The notes below the pieces were generated by a model. That model made no database searches, was not told the origin of the DNA, and worked only from the letters and a program-made list of their open reading frames with translations. Shown in pieces: positions 10,173-22,399 of a stretch of DNA of 64,000 nt. Location: the NCBI GenBank assembly GCA_014529385.2, contig CM043967.1, positions 130,883,182 through 130,947,181 on the forward strand, written 5' to 3'. Made by a program: the position numbers and the translations under genes. Source of the stretch: Adiantum capillus-veneris. Taxonomy: Eukaryota > Streptophyta > Polypodiopsida > Polypodiales > Pteridaceae. The first letter of the stretch is position 1. Each line of letters begins with the position of its first letter.

Positions 10173-12021
10173 CTAGCGGATGAGCCTGGTGATCTCGGAC
10201 TGTGTAAGAGTCAGAGAGGGTGCATCCAGTGAGTACTGGTAGGGAGGCAATCTGTCTATGCTGAACCCATGCGCCTGAAACCATGATGTCATCTCCCCAT
10301 ACCAGCATGCTGTATCTCCTTGCATGGCTAACTGTCGAGAGGACTCAAGTGCAAGGCGAGCATATCTGTCTCTGGGAAGTTCCCACATGCGGTGTATGAA
10401 GGAGACGGATCTGGTGAGCGCCTCAACCACTAGTGGGGGGGCAGCTAGCTCTGCTCGAACAATAGCACGTGGTACTGAGGCCTTGGCTTTAATGAGCCGC
10501 GAGATCATAGAGACCAGAGGCTTCTCCATGTCCCCCCATCCATCACTGCTGCCTGTCCTCCCGTGATGATTTAATGAAGGTCCCCAGATCTCAGCTCCAT
10601 AAAGTAATGCAGAAGCCACCAGAGTGTCAAAGAGCCAGAGCTTCGTCCGAGGCTCCTGAAATTGAACCTGTGAACACATCCTTTCCAATCTACCCAATGC
10701 TGCATGGGCTCTGGTCAGTCTAGTCTCTGCTGCCCTCCTCAATGAAAATGTTGGCCCACTAAAAACCACTCCGAGGTAAGTGTACGCATCTGTATACTCC
10801 ACAGTTGCCTGGCCGTATGTGAATGCTGGTGCTGACCTCCTGATCCACTATGGGGTGGTATTAAATACCATGACCTTGGTTTTACCAAGGTTGACGGACA
10901 AACCACTTTCCTGAGCAAACCTATTCAAAGCATCCAAGTGACGTTGCATCCCCTCCGGAGAGTCAGAGATCAACACAATATCATCAGCATATAACAATAA
11001 TGGAATCCATGTCCCTGCCATCTGTGCACCTCTATCACCATCTCTCTCAATGTAGTTAGAAACCTCATCCACATACATACCAAATAGAGTAGGAGAGAGC
11101 GGGCTGCCCTGCTTCACCCCAATAGTGGAGTGAATCGGGGTGGATAGACCCTCTGAGGTGCGTACCTGCCCCACTACTGACCTGTATAATGCCATGACCC
11201 CCCAAATGAGCTCTGTGGGTACTCCCATCTGCTGTAATCTGCGCATCAATCTAGCTCTAGGCACTGTGCCAAAAGCTTTGCGGAAATCCTCAAAGCTACA
11301 ATAGATCCATTTCCCACGCGATCTACCCTCCTCAATGATGACTCTGAGTGTCAAGATATGGTCAAGAGTAGAAAAACCCCTCTTGAACCCTGCTTGCCCG
11401 GCTGCGCGTATCCCCTCCCTCTCTGCCCATCTACTCAACTGTTGCTCAAGAATGGATGCGTACAACCGTGCCAATGTGTGTCTAATCATGATAGTGCGAT
11501 AATTCCCAGGCTCCATAGGGTCTCCCGACTTGAAGATAGGTACAATAGTAGATAGGCTCCAAGTATCAGGCAAGGCGTCACACATGGCACGGTTAAACAT
11601 CACTGCTAGAAGCTCTGCTAGTAGATCTCTGGCATGTGTGAAATGCTCAGCCACTAAACCATCATGATCGTAAGCTCTCCTAGTCCTCATCCTGTCAATG
11701 GCCTTCCTCACCATCTCTGCGGTGAAAAAAGCACATGTGTGTGGGCATGGATCGGGAGGGGGGGGGGGGGGTCGGGAAGGGGGATCTGCTCAGGAACTGT
11801 GTACAGAGATGATGCGTACTGGCCCCAGTCCTCTGTAGAAGTGATGGCGGGGGGGGGGGAGAGTGCTCCTGAAAGAGCCGCCATGCCTCACGTGAATCCT
11901 GACTCAAGAACAACTGATATAGATCCTGCTCTAGCCGAGCCAAAAATGCCCTCTTCTTCCACCGCACTAGGCGTCGGAAGTCAATCTGTGACTGTCTGTG
12001 AATGATGTCCCCCAAAAGCAC
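10173..12021 (-). pseudogene. LINE G1 ORF2 linker, reverse transcriptase and thumb
   Basis: The linker (11695-12021) is in the endonuclease frame. RT (10848-11714) is in another frame, with the shift at an expanded G run (11758-11771). RT motifs visible are the FRKAF block, the GVKQGSPLSPTLFG block and YADDIVLIS with both catalytic Asp present, then LGKTKVMVFNTTP. A TAG at 10848-10850 replaces the CAG of LINEs K and O. The thumb region (10173-10802) follows in the same frame. RT would copy LINE RNA at a nicked target. Confidence 0.9.
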
Positions 12022-12066
12022 CTCCCTCTGAAGTCTAGCTCTAGTGTCCCGGCATTCCTCATCATA

Positions 12067-13143
12067 CTAACTGTTCTGGGGCATGCTCCCCGAACGGCAT
12101 CTCTGCTCAGGCTGGGTATGTGGGTATGCCTCTGCTGCTGCATCATGTAGTGTCTGTGTCAATATAGTAGTAAGCTCCTCCAGAGGTCGCCCTGGCTCCT
12201 CTGTGCATAGGCGTCTGTAGATCCCATCTATGTATACAGAGTCTGTCTCCCGGGTGAAGGTGTAGCGAGTAGGGGCTGCTGTCCGTAGCCTGTGTGCTAC
12301 ACTAAACTGAAAGGAGATGGTCATTGACACAAGAGCATGATCCATTGCCACACCAACAGGTCTGGGTCCAATCGTGAGATCCTGGATACTAGAGATGAGG
12401 CTTGGCTGTGCCATGACATAGTCCACTGTGCTGGCTCCATGTCTGTGTGGAAAGTATGTAAAACCCCCTGAGGCGGGAAATCTCTCTAGGCCATTCAAGA
12501 TGGCCAATCCATGTGCAGTCCCCATGTCTATCAAGTGTCGTCCATACTCAGTGTGTTCTCCATCTTGTGATAGTCTGGATAGGCCTGTCTCTGCAGCATC
12601 CAGTTCTCTCAGCATCTCCTCTAAAGTATCATAAAATACTGTCTGATGATGGGCAGTCTTAGCATTGAAATCCCCTAGAATGATGATGTTACCATCTCTA
12701 GAGAACTCCCATATGTCATCATCCAAAATAGAGAAAGGGGACTGTCCTCTGGGTGGTGCATACACTGACGTGCTCGGGGGAAAGTAGCAAATAGCAATGT
12801 AAAGATATCTGTCTGTCTCTGCTCTCAGCCTCACCCACATGTACCTAGCTTGCTCATCTCTGCGGGCTATATGTATCAATGGGTGCAACTCCTCCCTGAA
12901 TAACACTGCCACTCCTCCTGATCCCCGCCCTCTGCGCTCTGATCGTGTCTCCTGTCTATAGGCAGTCTCCCATCTATATCCACTGATGTGAGGCATAGAC
13001 TGCCCATGGGCCTGATGTGTCTCAGAGTAGAAGACGATGTCTCTTCCCCTGAAACTATCCTCAAAGGCGCCCACATCAAGTCGCATAGATCCATTACAAT
13101 TCCACGTGGCAACTTTGAGGGTGGTCCCACGGGGATATGCCCG
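12067..13143 (-). pseudogene. LINE G1 ORF2 apurinic-type endonuclease
   Basis: An EEP/APE-like endonuclease. The start WNCNGS is just after ORF1. It is followed by SETH, GSGGVAVLF, ILGDFNAK, STVDYV and DHALV, the usual catalytic series. Most of the domain is one open frame (12067-13086) beginning at an internal Met. The frame extends upstream without a stop or ATG to the ORF1 TGA at 13144-13146. It ends at a TAG near 12067, where another copy (LINE O) has Trp in NSWYDEEC. The enzyme would nick target DNA for target-primed reverse transcription. Confidence 0.9.
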
Positions 13144-13146
13144 TCA
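13141..13146 (-). other. ORF1/ORF2 stop codon in readthrough-type context (TGA CGG)
   Basis: ORF1 ends in TGA (13144-13146) followed by CGG (13141-13143). The ORF2 frame is the same as ORF1 and is open on both sides of this single stop. UGA-CGG is a known leaky stop context in some plant RNA viruses. LINE O has the same six bases. Confidence 0.65.
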
Positions 13147-14001
13147 TGTGGAGCGCCGCTCTACAATCACAACTCGGCCATCTCTGTAGAAGGCCGTCTT
13201 TCCCTTCTCCCTTGCCGCTTGAATCTCTGGCATTACCTCTCTCATATGCGCAAGCTCTGTGAGAGTGAGGTCATCTCCAAGGAATATGCCCGTTTTCTTT
13301 AGTGTAGGACGCTTCTTCAAGAAGTCCTTTGCCTCCATGGATGGGAAACGGATGATTAGAGCTCTCCCTTTTGAAGTCTCCCCATTGCCTTGTGTCATCT
13401 TCCCCACCCTCCATGCCTTTGTATGAGTAGCCTCACTACCCATCATGCGGAGAAGTTCTTCAACTTCCCCTTCCACATCATCTCGGTCTTTTAGACCGGT
13501 TACTCTTATATGCAAAGCTCTAGTTTTCCTTTGTTGTTCTTCTTCTAGAGTCATGTTGATGATTGTAGGAGTGGGGACAGATGTGGTTTCTTTCCCCTTG
13601 CCTTTCTTAGCGACTTCTATCCACTTCTCGGCCTCATCCGCCTTCTTTTGCGTCTTCGTGATCGCATCCATACACGAAGACGTCTTTACCATCTTTTGTT
13701 TCTCCTCCTCTTTGATCATCCGTACTTGCTCTTTGATGACCTTGATTTCCTCTACTACCGAAGGTTGGAATTCCCCCTCCTCTAGTCCACTGCTCACTCT
13801 ATCGGCAAGTTCTCGCTTGAGATCTGAGACCTCTTCTTTAAGTGCTTTGGAGTCCGCCTTAATTGCTTGTAGCTCTGCGTGCAGGTCCTCTTTCTCTTTC
13901 TTCCACTGCGCGCCTTCGTTGAGAAACATTTGAAGAAGGTTGGCCTTATCTTTCCACCATCCCTCCATATCGGCTTTCCAGTCTTTCATCTGCCTCTCCA
14001 T
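13144..14001 (-). CDS. LINE G1 ORF1 protein (coiled coil, RRM-like, CTD-like)
   Basis: An intact frame of 285 codons. The first ~150 residues are highly charged with heptad-like spacing and predict a long coiled coil. Then comes a region with RALHIRVTGL, matching the RRM-like core of L1 ORF1 proteins. The C-terminal part (GDDLTLTEL...MPEIQAAREKGKTAFYRDG) resembles the L1 ORF1 C-terminal domain. This is an RNA-binding chaperone-type ORF1, not the DUF4283/zinc-knuckle type common in plant LINEs. The protein would coat LINE RNA. The stop is TGA-CGG, with ORF2 in frame. Confidence 0.8.
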   Translation of the reverse strand: MERQMKDWKADMEGWWKDKANLLQMFLNEGAQWKKEKEDLHAELQAIKADSKALKEEVSDLKRELADRVSSGLEEGEFQPSVVEEIKVIKEQVRMIKEEEKQKMVKTSSCMDAITKTQKKADEAEKWIEVAKKGKGKETTSVPTPTIINMTLEEEQQRKTRALHIRVTGLKDRDDVEGEVEELLRMMGSEATHTKAWRVGKMTQGNGETSKGRALIIRFPSMEAKDFLKKRPTLKKTGIFLGDDLTLTELAHMREVMPEIQAAREKGKTAFYRDGRVVIVERRST

Positions 14002-15071
<1,070 letters not shown>

Positions 15072-15230
15072 TGTAAGGTGCAGTGGAAGTGAATGTTGAA
15101 CTTTGCTCAAGATGGGTGCTCCGAACTGTGCTCAAGAGTTCCTTTTACTTACGGAAGGGAGAGCCTTTCATTCCCTTAGTGAGAGAGTGCAATGATCACA
15201 AACAGTGAATGACACTGTGAATGAAGGTGC

Positions 15231-15288
<58 letters not shown>

Positions 15289-16277
15289 ATACGACACCAG
15301 ACGGTTCTCAAACCCTCCTCCAAGGGCTCCCCTCTCTATGGCGAGAGAGGTCTATGCTATTGATTGCACAAATCTGGTACAATGGTCTAGATGCAATGGA
15401 CTTGCCGACGATGTCGAGGACAATGACGACGAGGACGAGGACGGGCTGAAATCTGAAAACGCTAGGGCTGAAATCTGCAAATGCTGACTTTCTATTGAAT
15501 TCTGACACTGTGTTGGCGAGGACGGCGATGGCGACGTTGACGAGGATGGGCTGAAATCTTCAAATGCTGACTTTTTGCTGAATTCTGACACTCTGTTGGT
15601 GAGGAAGGCGATGGCGACGACGATGCGCTGAAAATGCAAATGCTGAAATCTGCGGAGATCGGACTGAAACTGAAAACACTGGCTGATGTGACGGTGCGGG
15701 GAGGATCTGTTGTGGGTAGGTGAGATCTGCGAGGCTATCTGTAAAACGCTAATGGAATTTGCAATCTGCAAAAACGCTAGGTTGAATTTGCAATCTGCTA
15801 ACGCTAGGGCTAGGATTTGGAAAACGCTGGCTGATCTAGGAAGTCCAAAACGGCAGGTTGTCTTGTGGCTGAAAACACTGAGTCTCCTGCTGGTCTTGCT
15901 CAGAAGGTGCACTATAAGCTGGTGGACTTTTGTTGCCTCTTCTGCCAAATAGTGCTAGCGCTAGGTTTCTTTTATAGAACTTAGCAAATTTGCCCTACCC
16001 AGTTTCCCAACAAAGTCACTTATTAATAATAAGCGGAAAATGGATAAAATAGGGAAAATGGGTTCTGTGCACTGTAAAATGCTCATGATGGGTACTGACT
16101 GTCATGCTGATGATCATGTTGTGTGCAACCAGAGGATATGCAACTACTCTAAGTGCCTAGACATGCACGGCTTGCGCACAAGCTTACAAAGGTGCCAGAA
16201 CACTTCCTAAGCTGACCTGAACCCTAGACCTAAAGTAGCTTGTCTACATGCACATAGGGTTAGATATGCACGTGACA
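15072..16277 (-). repeat. LTR of element G (3' LTR by orientation)
   Basis: On the minus strand it starts TGTCACGTGCATATC directly after a purine tract (GGAGGGGA) and ends near CACCTTACAG, matching the CACCTGACA end of the LTR of element D. It contains TATAAAAG (near 15975) and an internal (GA)n tract (15234-15285). A second, truncated copy lies at 19608-20516 in the opposite orientation. Confidence 0.75.
15234..15285. repeat. (GA)n microsatellite in LTR G
   Basis: An uninterrupted GA dinucleotide tract on the plus strand. The inverted LTR copy has a matching CT tract at 20455-20488, so the microsatellite is an old part of this LTR family. Confidence 0.95.
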
Positions 16278-17399
16278 TCCCCTCCTTTTCGAAGTGAGGT
16301 ACTGGTACCGAGCTGTATTGCGTCGAGGAAATGCGCCAACAACTCCTGGAATCCTGCGAAGAACTCTTCGTCGGCACACTCTGATGCGTGGGTCATGCGA
16401 TACTTGAACTTCATGAAGGTCTGCAATGCTTGCTTCTTTGGGCTGTGCCGATAGCGACACAAAATGATCTTTTGCGGCTTCAATACTCCAACTTCGGCTA
16501 TGGTCGTGGGTCCACCTTCTTTAAGAATCTCCAAGGAGGAAAATTCATGAAACCATGTCTAACACAAAACCATAAAGATACCTATTCTATGTAGAGTAAC
16601 TGGAAAAATATTGTTCTTCCTAAATGACTGTGCATGCAATGCAGATGAACAAAGTGACGGAGTGCTAAGCCGTTCATCAAACACACGCAAAAAGTGAGAT
16701 CGAATCTTGATTTTTCGACCTAAACCTATCAACTGTGGCAAATCCCAACGAAAATGCCGATGCTTGATGGACAATCTTTCTCGTGCTCTTTCTAAAACTG
16801 TGTCATGCTAAGGAAGAGAGATGTAAAAGCGATTGACAAAATGGGCAATCGGTAAGCAATGTGAATTTCTCGAATGCAAACTTTTTTTCTTTTTCGAGAG
16901 TGATCCGCATACATCCGTGCTCATTTATAAGTGAAATGGGCATGGTACAATACGGCATGCCTATGAAAATGGAACACATAATGACAGTGACGAAAATACA
17001 AGAAACCGTCACAAATGAAACACTCGAACAATGCGTGTTGACTAATCATGCGAACACACAATACTTCCTGAGTGGGTTCCTTGGACCTCGACTCGAGAGC
17101 CAAGATCGGTTCTGCGTGATTGATCGTATCTGCAATGAGGCTAGCGTCACTAGAAAAATCATTATCTAAACCATCATCCTTGTGAACACTCACATCTCTA
17201 TCATGCAAAACATGTGTGTCGTGCTGTGGAAAAGGAATGACTGAGAGAGTCTCCTTTTCTTGTGCTTTCTCGTATTCTGTTTCATGTGTCTTTTCATGCT
17301 CTTTGTCATGCAACAATTCATGCTTCTCTAGAATGAGACTACGTATTTTATCCTCGGTCCAAACATGAGAGTGAGAGATTAGTGACATAGATGGAATCT

Positions 17400-17960
17400 T
17401 AGTGTCACATTGAAGAACCAGGAGAGGTGCTCCTTCAACTGCGAAACTGAGAGTGTTTTTTTTCCAAAAAACTTATGGATTATAACCTTGAAACCACTTA
17501 ATGCCAAAAATCAAATCGTATCTTGAGAGAGGAGAAATCACAAACTTTCGACGAAAACGGACATTTTGAATGGACATGGTAACATCAGGACATTCATGCG
17601 TAAACGAAGAGTGCATGCTATGAGCAAACCTAGAGGCCACAATGGGATCAATGGGTCAAGCTTCTAGACGTGCGCTCTTTACGAGAGAGTCGCTAATCAC
17701 ATCATGCATACTACCAGAATCAAAGAGGACCAAAATGCATTGACCATTCACATAACCATAACAATGCATGAGAGATGAATCGGCATGATTGTGAGAAACT
17801 CGGGACACATTAGTGTGCTCTCTGATTGCATTAATAGAAGATGTGGATTCTGTGGGTTCCTTTGTGGGTTCTTTAGGTTCGTTCTTAGGAAAATCTCGTC
17901 CTATGTGACCCTTAGTGTGACATTGATAACATCTTCCTCCTTAGAATAAATGACTTATTC
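17400..17960 (-). pseudogene. zinc knuckle remnant and aspartic protease, element G
   Basis: Minus-strand reading gives CYQCHTKGHIGRDF near 17900-17945, a CCHC knuckle whose last Cys is replaced by Phe. About 150 bases further on is CILVLFDSGSMHDVIS (near 17700-17745), the retropepsin active site with intact D-S-G. The protease C-terminal motif LIFGIKWFQ follows near 17500. Stops (for example near 17650 and 17470) break the frame. Confidence 0.75.
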
Positions 17961-18122
17961 TTCTGCGGTGATGTATCCTCCTATAATTCCTTGTGCGGCT
18001 TTTTCATCCGGGGTGAGCTTAGGTTTAGCAAGTGTCTTAGCTTTACCCTTAGATTCATTTTGAGAGTTCTTTTTCGAAGGATTAGAGGAAGATTCACTAG
18101 AAGAGTTGCCGTTCTTACCGTT

Positions 18123-19221
18123 CTATGGGTTTTGAGTAGCCTGAGAGGTACTATGAGAAGACTTATTCTCCTTAGGCTTTCCTTTGTCGTGCTTCATCTC
18201 TTGTGCGAGAGTAATCGCTACAGCCTTGTTGAGATCTATTGGACCGAGCACTTCGACATCATACTTGATATACTCGTCCAAGCCATAAAGGAATGCCTCT
18301 TTGCGCTCATCATCCGATTTGCGTAATTGAGTGCTGAGTTGCAAAACACGATTAGAGAAAGACATAACTGGCATACCATTTTGCTTGAGACCGCGCCAAT
18401 CGTCTTTCAACCGTGCTAGGTATTGAGATGGCATAAACCGCGCCTTGAGCTTGTCTTGGAAGTCGGCCCAATTGAAGGAAAGGGGCACGCCTTCTTCTGC
18501 TTTCTCTAGGTGTGCGGTCAACTGTGCCTCTTGCCATGCGTGATACCGATTAATGGCATCACCGGTAAGATACATGGCTGCCGTCAAAACCTTGCTATTT
18601 CGTGTTTTCTTAGTTGTCGCAAAGTAAGCATTAAATTGATGCAACCAAAAATGAATAATAGTAGCATCCATCTTACCGTCATACTTACTGAACGTCAACT
18701 TCTCAGTGACCGGGTTGGTGGAATCCGCTTCTCGACTTCTGCTAACTAATTTGATTCGCCCACATTCTTGAGTGGCTCGTACTTCGAGGTGAGCACCTAT
18801 AGGACCAACTCTTGCATGCATTGGTCTCTCTGCGCCTCACGTTCTAATTCCAAGGCCGCTCGTCTTTCTTCAGCCGCCGAGCGCGCTTGCTCACGATCAC
18901 GCTCCAAGGCTACCCTTCTTTCTTCACGCTCGCGATCCAAATCTGCCTTTCTTTCCCGCAATCCAAGACTTCCTTTCTTTCTTCGGCCGCTAAGCGCGCT
19001 TGATTACGCTCGCGATCCAAGGTGGCAGGTTGCATCTCTTGTTGTAGCATCATGTCCATCATGGACTTGACCAAAGCCTCCATAGGATTTGGTGCAACCC
19101 GTGGTATAGATGGGGAAGGGGGAGGGTCGGAAAAACCTCTTGGTGGGGAAAATTCTTCTTCGCCACCTCCATGCTCATCACTTTCACGCGAAGTATCCAT
19201 TCCGCTTTGGGTGATGACCAT
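18123..19221 (-). pseudogene. gag of element G
   Basis: The core segment (18123-18821) has the Ty3 gag pattern: KLTFSKYDGKMDATIIHFWL, TGDAINRYHAW, FMPSQYLARLKDDW, SFSNRVLQLSTQL. The N-terminal part (18910-19221, other frame) has an acidic/Pro-rich start and Arg/Glu-rich repeats. A frameshift between about 18830 and 18900 separates them, in an R-E-R-rich repetitive stretch. Gag would form particles; this copy is broken. Confidence 0.8.
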
Positions 19222-19607
19222 ACGCTGAGATCTTGGGTACTTAAGTTCACGAGGAACTTGGGTTCTTGTGGTTCTTGGGTTCTTGAGTTCTTTTTGTAGC
19301 TTGCAATCTGTGTTAGAGAAGGCTTTTCTCTTACCCGAGCTCGACTCTTCCCTGCGGGCACACCCCTTGGTGGCCTTGCGCTCACACGAAGGTTGCTTTT
19401 TCCCACCTCACGTCGATTGGCCGGCCCCCAAGTACACGGTCCGCTCTCAATGAGTGAAAAGAGGAACAAGGGGAGGCCGGACAAGCCCTTCTTTCTTGGG
19501 TCACGTGTCACTCTTCAAAAACACGATTAGGAATCAACACACCCAAGTGGACTTGGGTTATGTGCGACCACAACAAGCAAAAAAAATTCTTGTGGTTCTT
19601 TCCTTGG

Positions 19608-20455
19608 CCTGCGCAGGCCGTGCATGTCCAGGCACTTAGAGTAGTTGCATATCCTCTGGTTGCACACAACATGATCATCAACATGACAGGCAGTACCTAT
19701 CATGAGCATTTTACAGTGCACAAAACTCATTTCCCCTATTTTATCCATTTTTCACTTATTATTAATAAGTGACTTTGTTGGGAAACTGGGTAGGGCAAAT
19801 TTGCTAAGTTCTATAAAAGAAACCTAGCGCTAGCACTATTTGGCAGAAGAGGCAACAGAAGTCTACCAACTTACAATGCACCTTCTCAGCAAGATTGGCA
19901 GGAGACTCAGCGTTTTCAGCCACAAGATAGCCTGGCGTTTTGGACTTCCCAGATCAGCCAGTGTTTTCCAGATCCCAGCCCTAGTGTTAGCAAACTGCAG
20001 ATTCAGCCTTGCGTTTTTGCAGTTTGCAGATTGCATTAGCGTTTGCGGATTTCTGGCGTTAGATCAGCCCTAGCATCAACGTTTTCAGCTTTCTTTACTT
20101 GGACACTGCAAGAACAGCCCCTAGCCTCGTAGATCTTATCTACCCGCAATAGATCCTCGCCGCACCGTCGTTTTCAGTTTAAGCCCGCTGTCTGTAGATT
20201 TCAGGATCTGCGTTTTCAGCGCATCGTCGTCGCGTTGTCGCCGTCGCCGTCCTCATCGACACACTGTAGAATTCGGCAGAAAGTTAGGATTTGCAGATTT
20301 TAACCCGCTGTCCTCGTCGTCATCATTGTCGTCGACATCGTCGGCAAGTCCATTGCATCTAGACCATTGTACTAGATTTGTGCAATCAATAGCATAGACC
20401 TCTCTCGCCATAGAGAGGGGGGCCTTGGAGGAGGGTTTGAGAACCGTCTGGCGTC

Positions 20456-20491
<36 letters not shown>

Positions 20492-20516
20492 CTCAGCACC
20501 TTCATTCACAATGTCA
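19608..20516 (+). repeat. Inverted, truncated copy of LTR G
   Basis: The plus-strand sequence aligns with the minus strand of 15200-16175: the GCACTTAGAGTAGTTGCATA segment, TTATTAATAAGTGACTTTGTT, TATAAAAGAAACCTAGCGC, and CCATAGAGAGGGG next to the CT tract. Both ends of the LTR are missing. With 15072-16277 it makes an inverted repeat with a spacer of about 3.3 kb. Confidence 0.85.
20455..20488. repeat. (CT)n microsatellite in inverted LTR copy
   Basis: Plus-strand CT dinucleotide tract, the counterpart of the GA tract at 15234-15285. Confidence 0.9.
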
Positions 20517-21049
20517 TTCTTGATCCATATCTCCCTGATGTATAGCTGCCAGAGATCCTGTCTGAGAACTCGATTCCTCTCGGTGTGTGAGAAGCGTATA
20601 TGAGGGGAGTCAGGATCATACTAAAAAGGAGGCAGATCTGTGATGTGGAAAGCCATGGGATGTAAACCACTCTATGACCTGTGAGTACCATGCCCTCGTG
20701 TCCCTCTCCTGATGCAGCTGCATCGATGCCTCAAAAGCTTTGCAGGTGAGTCTGTCTGGTGGGAGCTCTCGCATGTGCTGGATGAAGCAAACTATCTGAA
20801 AGAGGGCCTCTACTAGCATCGTTGGTGCAATTAACTTTGCTTTAATGATGTAGAGAGATAGTGATAGCCCTTGTGCCCATACTGCAGCGGCATACGCCGT
20901 AGCAGGTGTGACTAGTGTGAAAAAGATGCCTCTTGGTACGGGGCTCCTGGAAGTGGGCCTGATGGCATCTGCGCTCTAAGGTGGCAAGCGTTGCATATCC
21001 TCGTGTAAGACGGTCTTGGGTTGCCTGGGCCATGCCCGCCTGCTATTGT

Positions 21050-21502
21050 GAGTACTGCTCTGCTCCGAACTGTCCTCGAGGCCTGACACTCTGGTTCATC
21101 TGGCGGGCCCGCTGCTTTTGCATCTTTGAGGCTCGTCATGTACCACCAGCAAAGACAGTTTGGGATCTTTGACTAGAGCTCATCCATACTCTCAGAGGAC
21201 AGTTCGAGAGACTCCACGGCAGCTCCAACTGCACGCGGGAGCATAGAGAGGCTTTCCTTGGACTCTGGCACCCTGGGCCTTTCTTTCACCATGGTCCAAG
21301 GTGTGCTCAGATGGCACTATTGTCCACGTGTGTGGCTTTTCCCTCCTCCCATCTCTTGATTTAGCCTCATTGTACATATGCTGTTTTTTCATTGGGAGAG
21401 TCTCCCCCTCAGGATTGTTGTAGCCCTCTCTTGTAGAGGTGGTTGTAGTCCTATGGGCAGTTTCATTAACTAATAGAAGGATCTTTTTCTCGGAATAAAA
21501 AA
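21050..21502 (+). mobile_element. Plant LINE 3' end inserted in LINE I
   Basis: The plus strand encodes LTLWFIWRARC, the C-terminal segment seen on the minus strand of LINE U (44696-45118). Shared 3' UTR follows (CTAATAGAAGGATCTTTTTC) and then a short A-rich tail (21495-21502). Unlike the surrounding LINEs, this lineage ends in A, not TC. Confidence 0.8.
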
Positions 21503-21505
21503 GTA

Positions 21506-22345
21506 TGATCCCTCTCCGCCTGCTCGTAGGATGTAATATGAGATACCAAATAGAGTCAGGGAAAGGGGGCATCCTTGCTTCACACTAATGGTGCTAGCAA
21601 TGGGATCTGATAATCCACCTGGGCATCGCACTCTACCTATGACCTGTGCATACAAAGAATGGATGGCCCATATCATCTCTGATGGTATCTGTAGCTCCTG
21701 AAGGCGGTGAAAGAGTTCTGGGGATGGTGTCAAAGGCTTTGTGGAAATCCACAAAGCAGCAGTAGAGTCTCCTCTTCCGTGCTTTCGCTCTGTCGATCGA
21801 GCAGCGAAGCACGAAAATGTGGTTGATAGTCGAGAAAGTGCGTCGAAAGCCTACCTGTCCTGGTGTGCGTAGCCCTGATGCTTCTGCATATGTGCTAAGC
21901 TCTGCCTCAAGAACTGCCCCATACAATTTGGCCAATGTGTGACCAATCATGATAGTCCTGTAGTTCCTTGGATCCAGGGTTTGTGGATAGGCACAATGGT
22001 GTGCAAAGTCCACTCCTCTGGTAGTCCCTGAACCAAAGCGTGGTTGAAGAGACGTGCTATCAAGGGGGAGAGAGTGTCTGTTGCATATATCAAGTGCTCA
22101 CTCTGTAGTCCAGTGTGATCTGTTGAGCAGCCATGCTGAAAGCGCCGAATGGCCCTCTCCACCATACTAGATGTGAAGAAAGTCGAGGTGATAGGTCGGG
22201 GATCAGATGGCTTTGGGATTAGTGGCTGCCGAGGTATTTGGTATAAGCGCTCGGCATAGTCATGCCAGATCTGGGGGTCCTCGAGGGGGGTGGTGGGGCG
22301 TCGCTCTCTCAGAATCCTCCATGCTGTGGCGCAATCTGTAGTCAT
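21506..22345 (-). pseudogene. LINE I reverse transcriptase (broken)
   Basis: Overlapping frames give the RT N-terminal linker (DHTGLQSEHLIYATDTLSP), NYRTIMIGHTLAKLYG, the RKAFDTIP-like block and the SVKQGCPLSLTLFG block. The YxDD box is absent: the LINE insertion at 21050-21502 and a deletion remove it. The sequence belongs to the same lineage as the fragment at 61745-62525. Confidence 0.85.
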
Positions 22346-22399
22346 GAGAAGGTGGTAAAGTTCAAGCTCCTGCGCCTACTCGAAGGCCCGCCGTTTACG

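Larger units (their letters stand above)
16278..19607 (-). mobile_element. Internal region of non-autonomous LTR element G
   Basis: The minus-strand internal region has gag (18123-19221), a degenerate zinc knuckle plus protease (about 17480-17960) and then about 1.2 kb with no polymerase. No RT, RNase H or integrase motif is visible. The end nearest 19607 lacks a recognisable primer binding site. Instead it meets an LTR in the wrong orientation. The stretch 19280-19607 is unassigned. It repeats the phrase TTCTTGTGGTTCTT twice (near 19263 and 19588). Confidence 0.65.

Noticed and set aside
13445-13933. 162-codon plus-strand frame (Ser/Phe-rich)
   Set aside because: It is the antisense shadow of the coiled-coil LINE ORF1 at 13144-14001; similar shadows occur over the other ORF1 genes (26245-26964, 35089-35385).
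16244-16774. Short frames on both strands below the element G protease
   Set aside because: No domain and mutually overlapping; they lie in the non-coding 3' internal region and LTR edge of element G.
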